64,000 bases of DNA from Xanthobacter autotrophicus (GTDB lineage: Bacteria > Pseudomonadota > Alphaproteobacteria > Rhizobiales > Xanthobacteraceae): contig NZ_VAUP01000042.1 in NCBI RefSeq assembly GCF_005871085.1, positions 160,650 to 224,649 on the forward strand, read 5' to 3'. Below, piece by piece: positions 27,801 to 36,167 of the stretch. The position numbers were made by a program, and so were the translations under genes. The notes beneath the pieces were generated by a model. That model was given only the letters and a program-made list of their open reading frames with translations, made no database searches and was not told where the DNA came from. Positions within the stretch are counted from its first letter, which is position 1, and every line of letters starts with the position of its first letter.

Positions 27801-29933
27801 CTCGCCCAAGCGCGGGAAGCGGCACAGGTGGGGCGCGCGGCCGGCGACCTCGGCATGGCCTGCTATGCGCGCAACCATATCGCCTCCGACCTGCTGATGC
27901 TGGGCGCGCCCCTGGCTGCCACGCGCGGGGAAATCGAGGAAGGCCTGGCCTGGACCCGCCAGTTTCGGTACCGCGATATCGAATACATCCTCGATGCCCA
28001 GCTTCGCCTCGTGAATACACTCGTTTCCGGGGAGTATGACCGGGAGAACGTGGTTCCCGAGGACCAGATCGCCTCCATCCCGACGCGGTTCTGGGTCCAT
28101 CATTATGCGGGTCTCACCGCTTTCATGTTCGGCGATACCGAGAAGGCCGTCGCACATCTGGAAAAGGGCATGCGCCTGACCTGGTCCGCGCCCGCCCATA
28201 TCGATGCGGCGTCCTGCGCCATGTTCTTCGTGCTGGCGCTGGCGCGCTCCTCGCAGGCGGTGGCCGCACCGGAAACCGTGCTCGCGCGCGTGGCCGACCT
28301 GCGCCAGCGCTTTGCCGGCTGGGCCCGGCTCAATCCATTGACCTTCGAATGCAAGCACCTGCTGCTGGAGGCCGAGGCCGCGCGCCTCTCGGGGGCGCGG
28401 ACGGCGGCGCAATCCCTGTATGAACGGGCGGCCGACGCGGCGGCGGCGGCCGGCTTCGTGCACGAGCAGGCGCTGGCCTATGAATTGGCGGGCTATTGCT
28501 ACCAGGAGATGGGGCTGGAGATCCCGACCGAGGGATATATGCGCGCCGCCATCCGTCACTATCGTCACTGGGGCGCCGAGGGAAAGGTCGCGCAGATGAT
28601 GCGCTGCTTCCCGCTTCTGGCCCTTGGCCAGGATGTGCCCCGGCCGAGCGAGGAGGGACAAGGCGAGCTGAATCTCGCGGTGATGACGAAGGCCGCGCAG
28701 ACGCTGGCCGAGGAAGTCGGGCTGGAACAGGTCATCCGCACCCTCATGAGGGACATGATCATCCACGCCGGCGCGCAATATGGACTGCTGCTGCTGATGC
28801 GGGGGGAAGATCCCGTCATCGAGGCCTCGGCCCGCATCGAGGACCAGCAGGTGAAGGTCGATGTCCACACCTCGCTTCCCACGGCGCGCGACCTGCCGCT
28901 CCCGGTGCTGAACACGGTGATGCGGACCCGCAAGACGGTGGTCTTCGCCGATGCCTTCTCCGAGGCGCCACGCCTGCGCCTGGGTGGGCCGGATGCGCCC
29001 CTGGTGCGTTCGCTCCTGTGCATGCCGCTGATCAAGCGCGGCGCCCTGGTTGGCATCCTTTATCTGGAGAACAGCCTGGCGGCCGACATCTTCACACCGA
29101 ACCGAACCGCGATGCTGGAGCTTCTGGCGCCCCAGGCGGCCATCTCGCTCGATGCCGCGCGGCTCTACAAGGACCTGCTGGACGAGAACACGCGGCGCGC
29201 CAGCGCGGAGTTCGCCCTGCGTGAGGCGCGGGCGGAGCTGGGTCGCGCCTCAAGGATGACGGCCATGGGCGGCTATGCCGCCTCGATCGCCCATGAGATC
29301 AACCAGCCGTTGACGAGCATCGTGGCCAGTGCCGATGCGACCGTGCGCTGGCTCAGGCGCCCGCAACCCGACCTCCAGGAAGCGTTGCAGGGGCTGGAGC
29401 AGATCCGGGCCGCGGGCATGCGCGCGGCCGGCATCGTCAAATCCCTGCGCTCGCTTTCGAAGCAGGCGCCGCCGGCCTTCGAGACGGTCCGGCTTGAAGA
29501 CCTCGTCGAGGATGTGCTGCGACTGATCGCCAAGGACCTGGAAGCCCATGGGATCGAGCTGGTCGATCGCCTCGCCGTCGAACGCCGGCCTGTCCGCGCG
29601 GACCCCGTCCAGCTGCAGCAGGTGGTCTTCAACCTCATCACCAACGCCATTCACGCCATGGATGAAACCGAAGCGGCGCGCCGGCGCTTGCGGGTGGAGA
29701 CATCCATCGAGGCGGGGGCGGTCCGCCTCGACATCGGCGATGCGGGGTGCGGCATGACGCCGGAGGTGCTCAGCCACATTTTCCAACCCTTCTTCACCAC
29801 CAAGCACTCCGGCATGGGCATCGGACTGTCGATCTGCCGTTCGATCATCGATGCGCACGGGGGCACGCTCGAGGCCCGCTCCACCACGGGAGAAGGCAGT
29901 ACCTTCTTCTTCAGCCTGGCATTGGCCGAATGA
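24807..29933 (+). CDS. Giant sensor: pseudokinase, AAA ATPase, TPR-like, GAF, histidine kinase
   Basis: A protein of about 1708 aa. Residues about 20-260 resemble a Ser/Thr protein kinase but the HRDLKPxN loop reads HGGLRPSSV and no DFG is present, so it should be inactive. An AAA-type ATPase follows (ISGEAGAGKSALVEQL near 344, LVLFLDDLQWLD near 475), then a long helical-repeat region, a GAF domain (about 1290-1460) and a histidine kinase with H-box SIAHEINQPL (near 1495), NLITNAIHAM, DAGCGM and GMGIGLS. This is the layout of trifunctional kinase/ATPase/histidine-kinase proteins. Starts at 24807 or 24810 follow GGAGG; the frame is open from 24498. No response regulator gene is adjacent. It ends tail to tail with the oxidase operon. 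Confidence 0.88.
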   Translation: MMDRRVREAGEYDRTDPTHQGDKDTITFGHLTLSTEGNEDGIEHGLARNDATGRQWRVRSAPRGSAAAAALDREALVTRQLPEHLVEVPRRLEHRDHVILLYPDHTSTTLADLPADTLTLERFLDVAAATAEALSRLHGLGVVHGGLRPSSVLVEDEGRIRFRHFAGSVASQADPQAGAAVLSPATMAYAAPEQARIHRPACDVRSDLYALGVVLYERLVGRLPLSGGNVAEWLHAHVAVDVVKPSAVRGDVPAVVDDILLKLVAKDPGHRYQSAESLQADLRLARAALAETGGMASFALGRGDLAPRAQVSRRLFGRTSELADLVGAFERVRKSGESELVLISGEAGAGKSALVEQLSKVWLAADVHFAAGKSDLLQKGIPYAPFVQALRTLIMRLLSENTAVLEATRARLAAALAGYSRLLIDLVPEAEFVLSEAGPLPDVTATLAQARIARVILQTVTAVATPQTPLVLFLDDLQWLDAASFGTLRAFLNEPPPHVLLIGSYREEERAQQPELRGLLQEARGGRTPVSEISLRPLSSADAAEFVSIALNSSPADVGALAESIYRKTQGNAFYIGQLLQKLVDDKVVTFDPERQRWNWDRLRLGAYDSVSEFMLQRLDALKPDQRAFLRRLACAGGRCPAELFLRLLGQDPAEVEAVAAPLLESGLLLRRETDYLIAHDRVLEAAYALTAEDERPAEHLSVARRMVEMHGDANADWAFSIAAQIERADREALGEAERLSFVRVLRMAARRARNAGAVPQAAGYLVIARDMMEPGWRESHHALFVEVEWLYCDSLLALAKIDEALVAIDRLLALAVRPVDRADTFRLKAIAHTVQSDYERAIDAALAGLALLGVDLERSPNAEQLDLAYRACRARLDGVAMPELRALPEMTDPSMRSALALLPTLAASFFVESGLRFLHLIRIVELTLEHGTTPESAYGLAWFGVFSAHHYGAYEDGATYAMAAHDMVQRDGYEAQRTATLVALDQIIAWTRPLGFALAQAREAAQVGRAAGDLGMACYARNHIASDLLMLGAPLAATRGEIEEGLAWTRQFRYRDIEYILDAQLRLVNTLVSGEYDRENVVPEDQIASIPTRFWVHHYAGLTAFMFGDTEKAVAHLEKGMRLTWSAPAHIDAASCAMFFVLALARSSQAVAAPETVLARVADLRQRFAGWARLNPLTFECKHLLLEAEAARLSGARTAAQSLYERAADAAAAAGFVHEQALAYELAGYCYQEMGLEIPTEGYMRAAIRHYRHWGAEGKVAQMMRCFPLLALGQDVPRPSEEGQGELNLAVMTKAAQTLAEEVGLEQVIRTLMRDMIIHAGAQYGLLLLMRGEDPVIEASARIEDQQVKVDVHTSLPTARDLPLPVLNTVMRTRKTVVFADAFSEAPRLRLGGPDAPLVRSLLCMPLIKRGALVGILYLENSLAADIFTPNRTAMLELLAPQAAISLDAARLYKDLLDENTRRASAEFALREARAELGRASRMTAMGGYAASIAHEINQPLTSIVASADATVRWLRRPQPDLQEALQGLEQIRAAGMRAAGIVKSLRSLSKQAPPAFETVRLEDLVEDVLRLIAKDLEAHGIELVDRLAVERRPVRADPVQLQQVVFNLITNAIHAMDETEAARRRLRVETSIEAGAVRLDIGDAGCGMTPEVLSHIFQPFFTTKHSGMGIGLSICRSIIDAHGGTLEARSTTGEGSTFFFSLALAE

Positions 29934-29992
29934 TCGTCCGGAGCGCGATCCCGGCACCTTGAGCCGGGGGGCGGCGACTGGCGATGGCTTGC

Positions 29993-30021
29993 CGAGTGCG
30001 CGCCACCGCGGCGCGCACTCG
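29993..30021. terminator. Bidirectional terminator-like hairpin
   Basis: CGAGTGCGCGCC (29993-30004) and GGCGCGCACTCG (30010-30021) form a perfect 12-base stem with a five-base loop, between the convergent sensor-kinase and oxidase genes. There is no T-run, but the position and strength suit a two-way terminator. Confidence 0.6.
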
Positions 30022-30045
30022 CGGCGGCCGATGGCACGCCGGATC

Positions 30046-31074
30046 TCAGGCTTCGCCTCCATAGCCGCCGTGATCCACCGTCTTGCCGCGGAAGACCCAG
30101 TAGGCATGGACCTGATAGGCCAGCACGATGGGGATGATGACGGCAACGCCAATGCCCACGAAGGCGAGGGACTGGGGATCGGCGAGGCCGTCCCAGACGG
30201 TGACCTGGCGCGGCACGACATAGGGCCACAAGCTGACCACGAGGCCGATGAGGCCAAGGGCGAAAAGGACCAGCGACAGCACGAAGGTCTGGCCTTCCCG
30301 CGCGGTCCAGATGCCGCGCCAGATTGAGACGACCACCGCGAGCGCCACCAGCGGAACCGGCGCGAGCCACAGGAGGTTCGGGAGGGAGAACCAGCGCTCG
30401 GCGACATCCGGAACGCTCCACGCACTCCACAGGCTGACGAGCAGCATCATCACGGCGGTGAGGATCAGGGCCGCGTGGGCGATCTCGCGGGCGAAGACTT
30501 GCGTCGGCCCCTGCCCTTTCCAGATCAGCCAGCCGGCGCCGATCAGGCCATAGCCACCCACGAGGCCAACGCCGCACATGACCCCGAGCAGGCTCAGGAA
30601 GCTGAACGGCCCGCCGGCGAACATGCCGTTTTCCACCGGCACGCCATTGATCAGGCCGCCGAGGATGAGCCCCTGGCAGAAAGTGGCCAGGACGGAGCCG
30701 GCGAAGAAGGCTGCATCCCAGGCCGGGCGGTAGCGCGTCGCCTGCAGGCGGAAGCCAAAGGCGACGCCCCGAAAGATGAGAGCGAACAGCATGAACATGA
30801 TGGGCAGGTAGAACGCCGGCAACAGCACATAATAGCCGGCGGGAAAGGCCGCGAACAGCAAGGTGCCACCCATCACCAGCCAGGTTTCGTTGCCGTCCCA
30901 CACGGGTTCGATGGAAGCCATCATCACGTCGCGGTCCTGGTCCCGCGGGGCGGCGAGGAACAGGATGCCCACACCGAGGTCGAGCCCGTCGGCAAGCACA
31001 TAGACCGTGACGCAGAATACGGCGACGGCGGCGAAGAGGAGCGGCACATGGTCCGCCTGCATTAGCTCGGTCAT
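30046..31074 (-). CDS. cydB: Cytochrome bd-type (cyanide-insensitive) oxidase subunit II
   Basis: A 342-aa inner-membrane protein with eight to nine helices, containing the subunit II landmarks PVWDGNETWLVMGGTLLFAAFP and LADGLDLGVG, split by short loops. It starts at ATG 31074, two bases after the subunit I stop. With subunit I it forms a quinol oxidase that reduces O2 to water without pumping protons. The small X subunit is not visible downstream. The open frame runs far upstream within subunit I, but that part is the shadow of another reading frame. Confidence 0.95.
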   Translation of the reverse strand: MTELMQADHVPLLFAAVAVFCVTVYVLADGLDLGVGILFLAAPRDQDRDVMMASIEPVWDGNETWLVMGGTLLFAAFPAGYYVLLPAFYLPIMFMLFALIFRGVAFGFRLQATRYRPAWDAAFFAGSVLATFCQGLILGGLINGVPVENGMFAGGPFSFLSLLGVMCGVGLVGGYGLIGAGWLIWKGQGPTQVFAREIAHAALILTAVMMLLVSLWSAWSVPDVAERWFSLPNLLWLAPVPLVALAVVVSIWRGIWTAREGQTFVLSLVLFALGLIGLVVSLWPYVVPRQVTVWDGLADPQSLAFVGIGVAVIIPIVLAYQVHAYWVFRGKTVDHGGYGGEA

Positions 31075-31076
31075 GG

Positions 31077-32492
31077 TCAGGCCTTCGCTTGTCCGGTGCC
31101 ATGGGCTAGCGACGGGGGAGGAGTGGTGGCGAACAGATCGACGCTGGTGCGTTCGAGGCCGGGCCGCTCGCTGACGCGTAGCGAGGTATCCGTCGGGCCC
31201 GTGAGCGCCACACGGCCGGCAAACCAGACGAAAGCCAGCAGCAAAAGGTTGTAGACGGCGAAGAAGATGACGAGGCTCGCCGTCACCGCTCCGGCAGCCA
31301 CGGGCGCTGCCGCGTCGGCGGTCCGCAGCGCTCCGTAGATGATCCAGGGCTGCCGCCCGGCTTCGGTCACGGTCCAGCCCGCGATCACGGCGACGAAGCC
31401 GAGCGGCGTCGTCGCCATGGCCACCAGATGGAACCAGCGGGCCTCGTAGAGCCGTCGGCGCAGCCGCAGCACTGCTCCGGTGATCGCTGTCGCCAGCAGC
31501 AGCATGCCGATGCCGACCATGATGCGGAAGGCGAAGAACACCACCGGCACATTGGGCTGGTCGGCCGGCGGGACGGCCTTCAGCCCCTCCACCTCGCCAT
31601 CCCAGCTGTGGGTGAGATAGAGGCTGGCGAGATGGGGAATGTCGAGCGCATAGAGGTTCTTCTGCGCCGCCATGTCCGGCCAGGCGAACACGGTCATGGC
31701 CGGGCCCCGGGTGGTCTCCCACAGGCCCTCCATGGCGGCAAGCTTCGTCGGCTGCTCCTGCAGCGTGTTGCGGCCATGCAGGTCGCCGATGAAGATCTGG
31801 AGCGGGGCGAGGACCAGCGCGAGCCAGAGCGCCATGGAGAAGGCGGTGCGGGAGGCCGCCACATGCTGGCCGCGCCAGAGATGAAAGGCGGAAACGCCGG
31901 CGATCACGAAGGCGCAGGTCAAAAAGCTCGCGCAGACCATGTGGGCGAGGCGATAGGGGAAGGACGAGGTGAAGATCACCTGCCCCCAGTCGACCACATG
32001 GAAGACGCCTTCGGCATCGGCCACGGCCCCGGCGGGTGTCTGCATCCAGCTGTTGGCGGCGATGATCCAGGTGGAACTGATGAGGGCGCCCATGGCGACC
32101 ATCAGGCAGGCGAAGAAATGGGTCGCCTTCGACACCCGCGCCTCGCCGAACAGCATGATGCCGATGAAGCCCGCTTCCAGGAAGAAGGCGGTCATGGTCT
32201 CATAGGCGAAGAGCGGGCCGAGGACATTGGCCACCGAGCGGGAGAAGCCGGCCCAGTTGGTGCCGATCTCGTAGCTGAGCACGATCCCGGTGACGACACC
32301 CATGCCGAAGCCCAGCGCGAACAGGCGCATCCAGAAGCGCATCAGGTCGCGATAGACGAGCTTGCCGGTCCGCCACCACAGGAAGCTGAGCAGCGTGACG
32401 AACCAGGCCGTCCCGATGGTCAGCGTCGGCCAGAGGATGTGGAAGCCGATGGTGAAGGCAAATTGCAGGCGCGAGAGTGCGAGCGCGTCCAT
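31077..32492 (-). CDS. cydA: Cytochrome bd-type (cyanide-insensitive) oxidase subunit I
   Basis: A 471-aa heme-binding inner-membrane protein: MDALALSRLQFAFTIGFHIL with the axial histidine, the quinol-site stretch EQPTKLAAMEGLWETT, and the late motif TEAGRQPWIIYG. The length and short Q-loop fit the CioA/cyanide-insensitive type rather than long-Q-loop E. coli CydA. ATG 32492 is preferred; a GTG at 32498 overlaps the upstream molybdoenzyme stop by four bases and is possible. The gene is joined to subunit II and to the FdhF-like gene, suggesting a respiratory or stress operon in which all three products are made together. Confidence 0.95.
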   Translation of the reverse strand: MDALALSRLQFAFTIGFHILWPTLTIGTAWFVTLLSFLWWRTGKLVYRDLMRFWMRLFALGFGMGVVTGIVLSYEIGTNWAGFSRSVANVLGPLFAYETMTAFFLEAGFIGIMLFGEARVSKATHFFACLMVAMGALISSTWIIAANSWMQTPAGAVADAEGVFHVVDWGQVIFTSSFPYRLAHMVCASFLTCAFVIAGVSAFHLWRGQHVAASRTAFSMALWLALVLAPLQIFIGDLHGRNTLQEQPTKLAAMEGLWETTRGPAMTVFAWPDMAAQKNLYALDIPHLASLYLTHSWDGEVEGLKAVPPADQPNVPVVFFAFRIMVGIGMLLLATAITGAVLRLRRRLYEARWFHLVAMATTPLGFVAVIAGWTVTEAGRQPWIIYGALRTADAAAPVAAGAVTASLVIFFAVYNLLLLAFVWFAGRVALTGPTDTSLRVSERPGLERTSVDLFATTPPPSLAHGTGQAKA

Positions 32493-32494
32493 GG

Positions 32495-34795
32495 TCACTG
32501 CGCTCCCGACTGGAGGTCGGATTTCACGAGGCGCACCGGCACGCCCTTCGAGGCGGGGGTGAAGCTCTGGGGATCGTGGGCATAGAGCGGCACCAGCGGA
32601 TTGGTCTCGGGGTAGTAGGCTGCGCAGCTTCCCGCCGGAAAGGCGTGGGGAACGATGCGAAAGCCGCGCACCGCCCGCTCGATCCCGTCCTCGGAGAGGG
32701 TGACGATGTCCACCCGGTCGTCGGCCCTCAGCCCGCGCTTGTCCATCTCCGCTTCACTCAGGAAGATCACGTCGCGCTGGCCGTAGACGCCGCGATAGCG
32801 GTCGGAGAGCGAATACAGCGTGGTGTTGTACTGGTCGTGGCTGCGCACGGTGGTGAGCCACAGGGCGTCCGGGTCGTCCACCTTCCGGTCCTCGCACAGC
32901 CCCTCGCAGACGATGAGGTTGGCCTTGCCCGATGCGGTCGCCCAGATGCGCTCGCGCGCCAGCGAGGTGAGATGGAAGCCGCCGGGCTGCCGGATGCGCG
33001 CATTGTAGCCCTGGAAGATCGGGAACACCGCCTCGATGTCCTCGCGGATCAGCCCGTAGTCGGCGGTCAGCGCCTCCCAGTTCACCCTGGAGCGGCTGCC
33101 CAGCGTCGCCCGCGCCAGTCCCGCGATGATGGCCGGCTCGCTCTTCAGGTGCTCGGAGGCCGGCGGATTGTGGCCGGTCGAGGCATGGACCATGGACATG
33201 GAATCCTCGACCGTGACCGACTGCACCCCACCCGCCTGCACATCGATCTCGGTGCGGCCGAGGCACGGCAGGATCAGCGCCTCGCGCCCATGGACCAGGT
33301 GGCTGCGGTTGAGCTTGGTGGCGATATGGACGGTGAGGTCCAGCCCGCGCATGGCCTGCTGGGTCAGCTGCCAGTCCGGGATCGCGGCGGCGAAATTGCC
33401 GCCGAGCCCGATCAAGACCTTGGTCTCACCCCGCACCATCGCTTCGAGCGCGGTGACCACGTTGTGGCCGAAGGCGCGCGGCGGGGTGAAGCCGAAGCGG
33501 GCCTCGATCGCATCCAGCAGGGCCTTGCTCGGGATCTCCGTGATGCCGACCGTGCGGTCGCCCTGCACGTTGGAATGGCCGCGCACCGGGCAGATGCCCG
33601 CCCCCTCGCGGCCGACATTGCCGCGCAGAAGCGCAAGATTGGCCAATTGCTGGACGTTCTGCGTGCCGTGCCGATGCTGGGTGATCCCCATCCCGTAGAC
33701 CAGGATGGCGCGCTCGGCCTTCATGTAGGCCTGCGCGGCGATCTCCATATCGGCGCGGGCGATGCCGCTCCGGCCTTCGATATCGGCCCAGGAGGTCGCC
33801 TTGAGGTCGGCGACCAGCGCCTCGATGCCGACGGTGTGGCCCCGGATGAAATCCCAGTCCAGGACGGGGGCAGCCTCGCGGGCGCGGGCATCCTCGTCCG
33901 CCGCCACCAGATGCTTCATCAGCCCCTTGATGAGCGCCACGTCGCCGCCGACCTTCACCTGGTAGAGCCGCGATGAAATGGGCGTGGAGGTGAGGGTCGC
34001 CATCTCCACCGGATTCTGCGGCGACTGGAAGCGTTCGAGCGCGCGCTCGCGGAAGGGATTGAACGACATGATGGTGGCGCCGCGACGCGAGGCGTTGCGC
34101 AGCTCCGTCATCATGCGCGGTGAGTTGGTTCCGGGGTTCTGGCCGAAGATGAAGATGCAGTCGGCCTGCTCGAAATCCTCCAGCAGCACCGTGCCCTTGC
34201 CGACGCCGATGGACTGGGGCAACCCGACACTGGTCGCCTCGTGACACATGTTCGAGCAGTCGGGGAAGTTGTTGGTGCCGTATTCGCGGGCGAACAATTG
34301 GTAAAGGAACGCGGCTTCATTGGAGGCGCGCCCGGAGGTGTAGAAATCCGCCATGTTCGGATCGGCCAGCGCGTTGAGGTGCCGGCCGACGATGGCGAAA
34401 GCCTCTTCCCAGCTCACCGGCAGGTAGCGGTCGCTGGGCGCGTCATAGCGCATGGGATGGGTGAGGCGGCCCTCCATCTCCAGCTCATAGTCGCTCAAGG
34501 CGGAAAGCGCGCCCACGGTCCGGCCGGCGAAGAAGTCCGGCGTGCAGCGCTTGGTGGTCGCCTCCCAGGCCACCGCCTTGCCGCCGTTCTCGCAATATTC
34601 GAAGGGCGAGGTGTGCTTCGGATCAGCCCAGCCGCAACCGGGACAGTCGAAGCCGCCGGGCTGGTTCATGCGGGAAAGGGTCGCCATCCCGGAGATGGCG
34701 GTATGCTGCTTCACCAGTGCGACGCCCATGGCGTTGAGTGCGCCCCACCCGCCCGCAGGTTCGTGATAGGGACGAATAGTCTTCGCTATACCCAT
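32495..34795 (-). CDS. FdhF/YdeP-family molybdopterin oxidoreductase
   Basis: A 766-aa cytoplasmic molybdoenzyme-like protein without a Tat signal. The N-terminus has DCPGCGW and, farther on, FEYCENGG, consistent with the reduced cysteine cluster of this subfamily. Middle motifs include FYTSGRASNEAAFLYQLFAR, DCSNMCHEATSVGL, IFGQNPGTNSPR and VRGHSNVQGDRTVGITE, typical of the FdhF/YdeP group. ATG 34795 follows AGGAGC. E. coli YdeP is linked to acid resistance; the substrate is not settled. Co-transcription with the bd-type oxidase (2-base gap or 4-base overlap) hints that the two share a physiological role such as redox or acid stress. Confidence 0.88.
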   Translation of the reverse strand: MGIAKTIRPYHEPAGGWGALNAMGVALVKQHTAISGMATLSRMNQPGGFDCPGCGWADPKHTSPFEYCENGGKAVAWEATTKRCTPDFFAGRTVGALSALSDYELEMEGRLTHPMRYDAPSDRYLPVSWEEAFAIVGRHLNALADPNMADFYTSGRASNEAAFLYQLFAREYGTNNFPDCSNMCHEATSVGLPQSIGVGKGTVLLEDFEQADCIFIFGQNPGTNSPRMMTELRNASRRGATIMSFNPFRERALERFQSPQNPVEMATLTSTPISSRLYQVKVGGDVALIKGLMKHLVAADEDARAREAAPVLDWDFIRGHTVGIEALVADLKATSWADIEGRSGIARADMEIAAQAYMKAERAILVYGMGITQHRHGTQNVQQLANLALLRGNVGREGAGICPVRGHSNVQGDRTVGITEIPSKALLDAIEARFGFTPPRAFGHNVVTALEAMVRGETKVLIGLGGNFAAAIPDWQLTQQAMRGLDLTVHIATKLNRSHLVHGREALILPCLGRTEIDVQAGGVQSVTVEDSMSMVHASTGHNPPASEHLKSEPAIIAGLARATLGSRSRVNWEALTADYGLIREDIEAVFPIFQGYNARIRQPGGFHLTSLARERIWATASGKANLIVCEGLCEDRKVDDPDALWLTTVRSHDQYNTTLYSLSDRYRGVYGQRDVIFLSEAEMDKRGLRADDRVDIVTLSEDGIERAVRGFRIVPHAFPAGSCAAYYPETNPLVPLYAHDPQSFTPASKGVPVRLVKSDLQSGAQ

Positions 34796-34877
34796 GGGTC
34801 GCTCCTGACGATGCGAGGCTTCAGATGGCGGCGGAACGCGAGCAGGATGAATCTGCTGTCGTTCACTGATAAACCTT

Positions 34878-34894
34878 CGATACAATTCGTATTG
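34878..34894. promoter_or_regulatory. Candidate operator upstream of the molybdoenzyme-oxidase operon
   Basis: CGATACAATTCGTATTG is a 17-base imperfect palindrome (arms C.ATAC and GTAT.G), 83 bases before the molybdoenzyme start. Its form suits a TetR-type or similar dimeric regulator. No promoter boxes were fixed. Confidence 0.35.
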
Positions 34895-34967
34895 GGAGCC
34901 TCGGACCGCATAAATGATCTTCACATATGCGCAGGGCAAACCTTGGTATGAAGGAATGTCCGTCCGC

Positions 34968-35960
34968 TCACCGAGGAGAGCGCGATGCGTCGGCTGGCAT
35001 CCCCTGTGACGCCGCGACGGAGGCGGCCACCGGGGCGGCGGCTGGGGCGGCCACCGTCGTCCCGTCCCGGACGATGGAGACGGTGGCGGTGAGGCCAGCG
35101 GCCAGTGTGACCGTGGGCGGGACATGATCCAGGAGCACACGGACCGGCACGCGCTGGGCGAGGCGCACCCAGGTGAAGACCGGGTTCACCGTCGCGAGGC
35201 CGGAGCCGTCGGGCTGCGCATTGGACACGGCGATACCCCGCCCGATGCCGGTCACGCGACCGGTCAGCCGTTCCGGATAGGCCATGAGCGAGACCTCGGC
35301 CTTGTCGCCGAGATGGATGCCGTTGAGCAGGGTTTCCTCGAAATAGCCATCGACCCAGAAGCTGTCGCTGTTCACCACCGAGAGCGCGCGCTGGCCGCTG
35401 GTGGCGAAGTCTCCGGGCTGGGTGAGCAGGTTGGTGATGTAGCCGTTCACCGGCGAGACGATCCGTGTTCGGCTCAGGTCGAGCTGCGCCTTGTCGCGAT
35501 TGGCGATAGCCTGCTGATAGGCGGCGGCCGCCATGTCGGCCGCCGCGGCGAAGCTCTGCTTCTCCTCCCGGGAGGCGGCAAGGGCGCTGAGTTCCGCGCG
35601 CCTTTGGGCTTCGGCCTGCTTGTTGTCGAGGTCGGCCTTGGCGCGCGCGACGGCGGCCTGCGCGTTGGCGAGCGCGATCCTGTAGTCGTCGGGCTCGATC
35701 TCCATCAGCGGATCGCCCTTGTGGACGAACTGGTCGGCTTTCACGGGAAGATCGACGATGCGCCCCGAGACCTGCGGGGTGACCGTGACCACATAGGCCC
35801 GCACGGTTCCATCACGCGTCCAGGGCGTGGTCATGTAGGCAAGCCACATCCACCATCCAAGCAGCGCCGCGACGCCGACGACCATGAGCGTCAGCAGGAC
35901 CGGCACCAGGCGACGGACTGGGGAGGGCCGGCTTCCGGCGAGACTGTCGACGGCGGTCAT
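34968..35960 (-). CDS. HlyD/EmrA-type membrane-fusion protein of an aromatic-acid efflux system
   Basis: A 330-aa periplasmic adaptor with one N-terminal membrane helix (VLLTLMVVGVAALLGWWMWL), then TRDGTVRAYVVTVTPQVSG, a short coiled-coil hairpin, and SPVNGYITNLLTQPGDF. The tail is alanine-rich. It overlaps the DUF1656 gene and follows the FUSC gene, the known AaeA-AaeX-AaeB type of set that expels aromatic carboxylates. Start is ATG 35960. Confidence 0.9.
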   Translation of the reverse strand: MTAVDSLAGSRPSPVRRLVPVLLTLMVVGVAALLGWWMWLAYMTTPWTRDGTVRAYVVTVTPQVSGRIVDLPVKADQFVHKGDPLMEIEPDDYRIALANAQAAVARAKADLDNKQAEAQRRAELSALAASREEKQSFAAAADMAAAAYQQAIANRDKAQLDLSRTRIVSPVNGYITNLLTQPGDFATSGQRALSVVNSDSFWVDGYFEETLLNGIHLGDKAEVSLMAYPERLTGRVTGIGRGIAVSNAQPDGSGLATVNPVFTWVRLAQRVPVRVLLDHVPPTVTLAAGLTATVSIVRDGTTVAAPAAAPVAASVAASQGMPADASRSPR

Positions 35961-36163
35961 GAGCGCGCTCCCACGGCAAGCACGATGAGGGAAAGAACGA
36001 TGATGTAGATGCAGAGGTTGAACAGGCCGGGGTGCCACACCATCCGGGGCAGCCCGTAACGGTTGCTGATCATGCTCAGCGGGAGGGTGGCGATCCACGC
36101 CGCCGCGATCATTGCCACGAACGGCGCGATGTAAACGCCGAGAATGTCGATTTCGGAATACAT
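35957..36163 (-). CDS. DUF1656 small membrane protein (AaeX-like)
   Basis: A 68-aa protein with two membrane helices, MYSEIDILGVYIAPFVAM and LCIYIIVLSLIVLAVG, matching DUF1656/AaeX proteins. ATG 36163 is chosen because AAAGGGG lies just ahead; an in-frame ATG at 36181 would overlap the FUSC gene end. It overlaps the downstream adaptor gene start by four bases. Its role in the efflux pump is unknown, but it nearly always accompanies FUSC and HlyD partners. Confidence 0.88.
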   Translation of the reverse strand: MYSEIDILGVYIAPFVAMIAAAWIATLPLSMISNRYGLPRMVWHPGLFNLCIYIIVLSLIVLAVGARS

Positions 36164-36167
36164 GGCA

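Noticed and set aside
27384..28868. Minus-strand frame of 494 codons opposite the giant sensor
   Set aside because: It is an antisense shadow inside a single continuous coding sequence.
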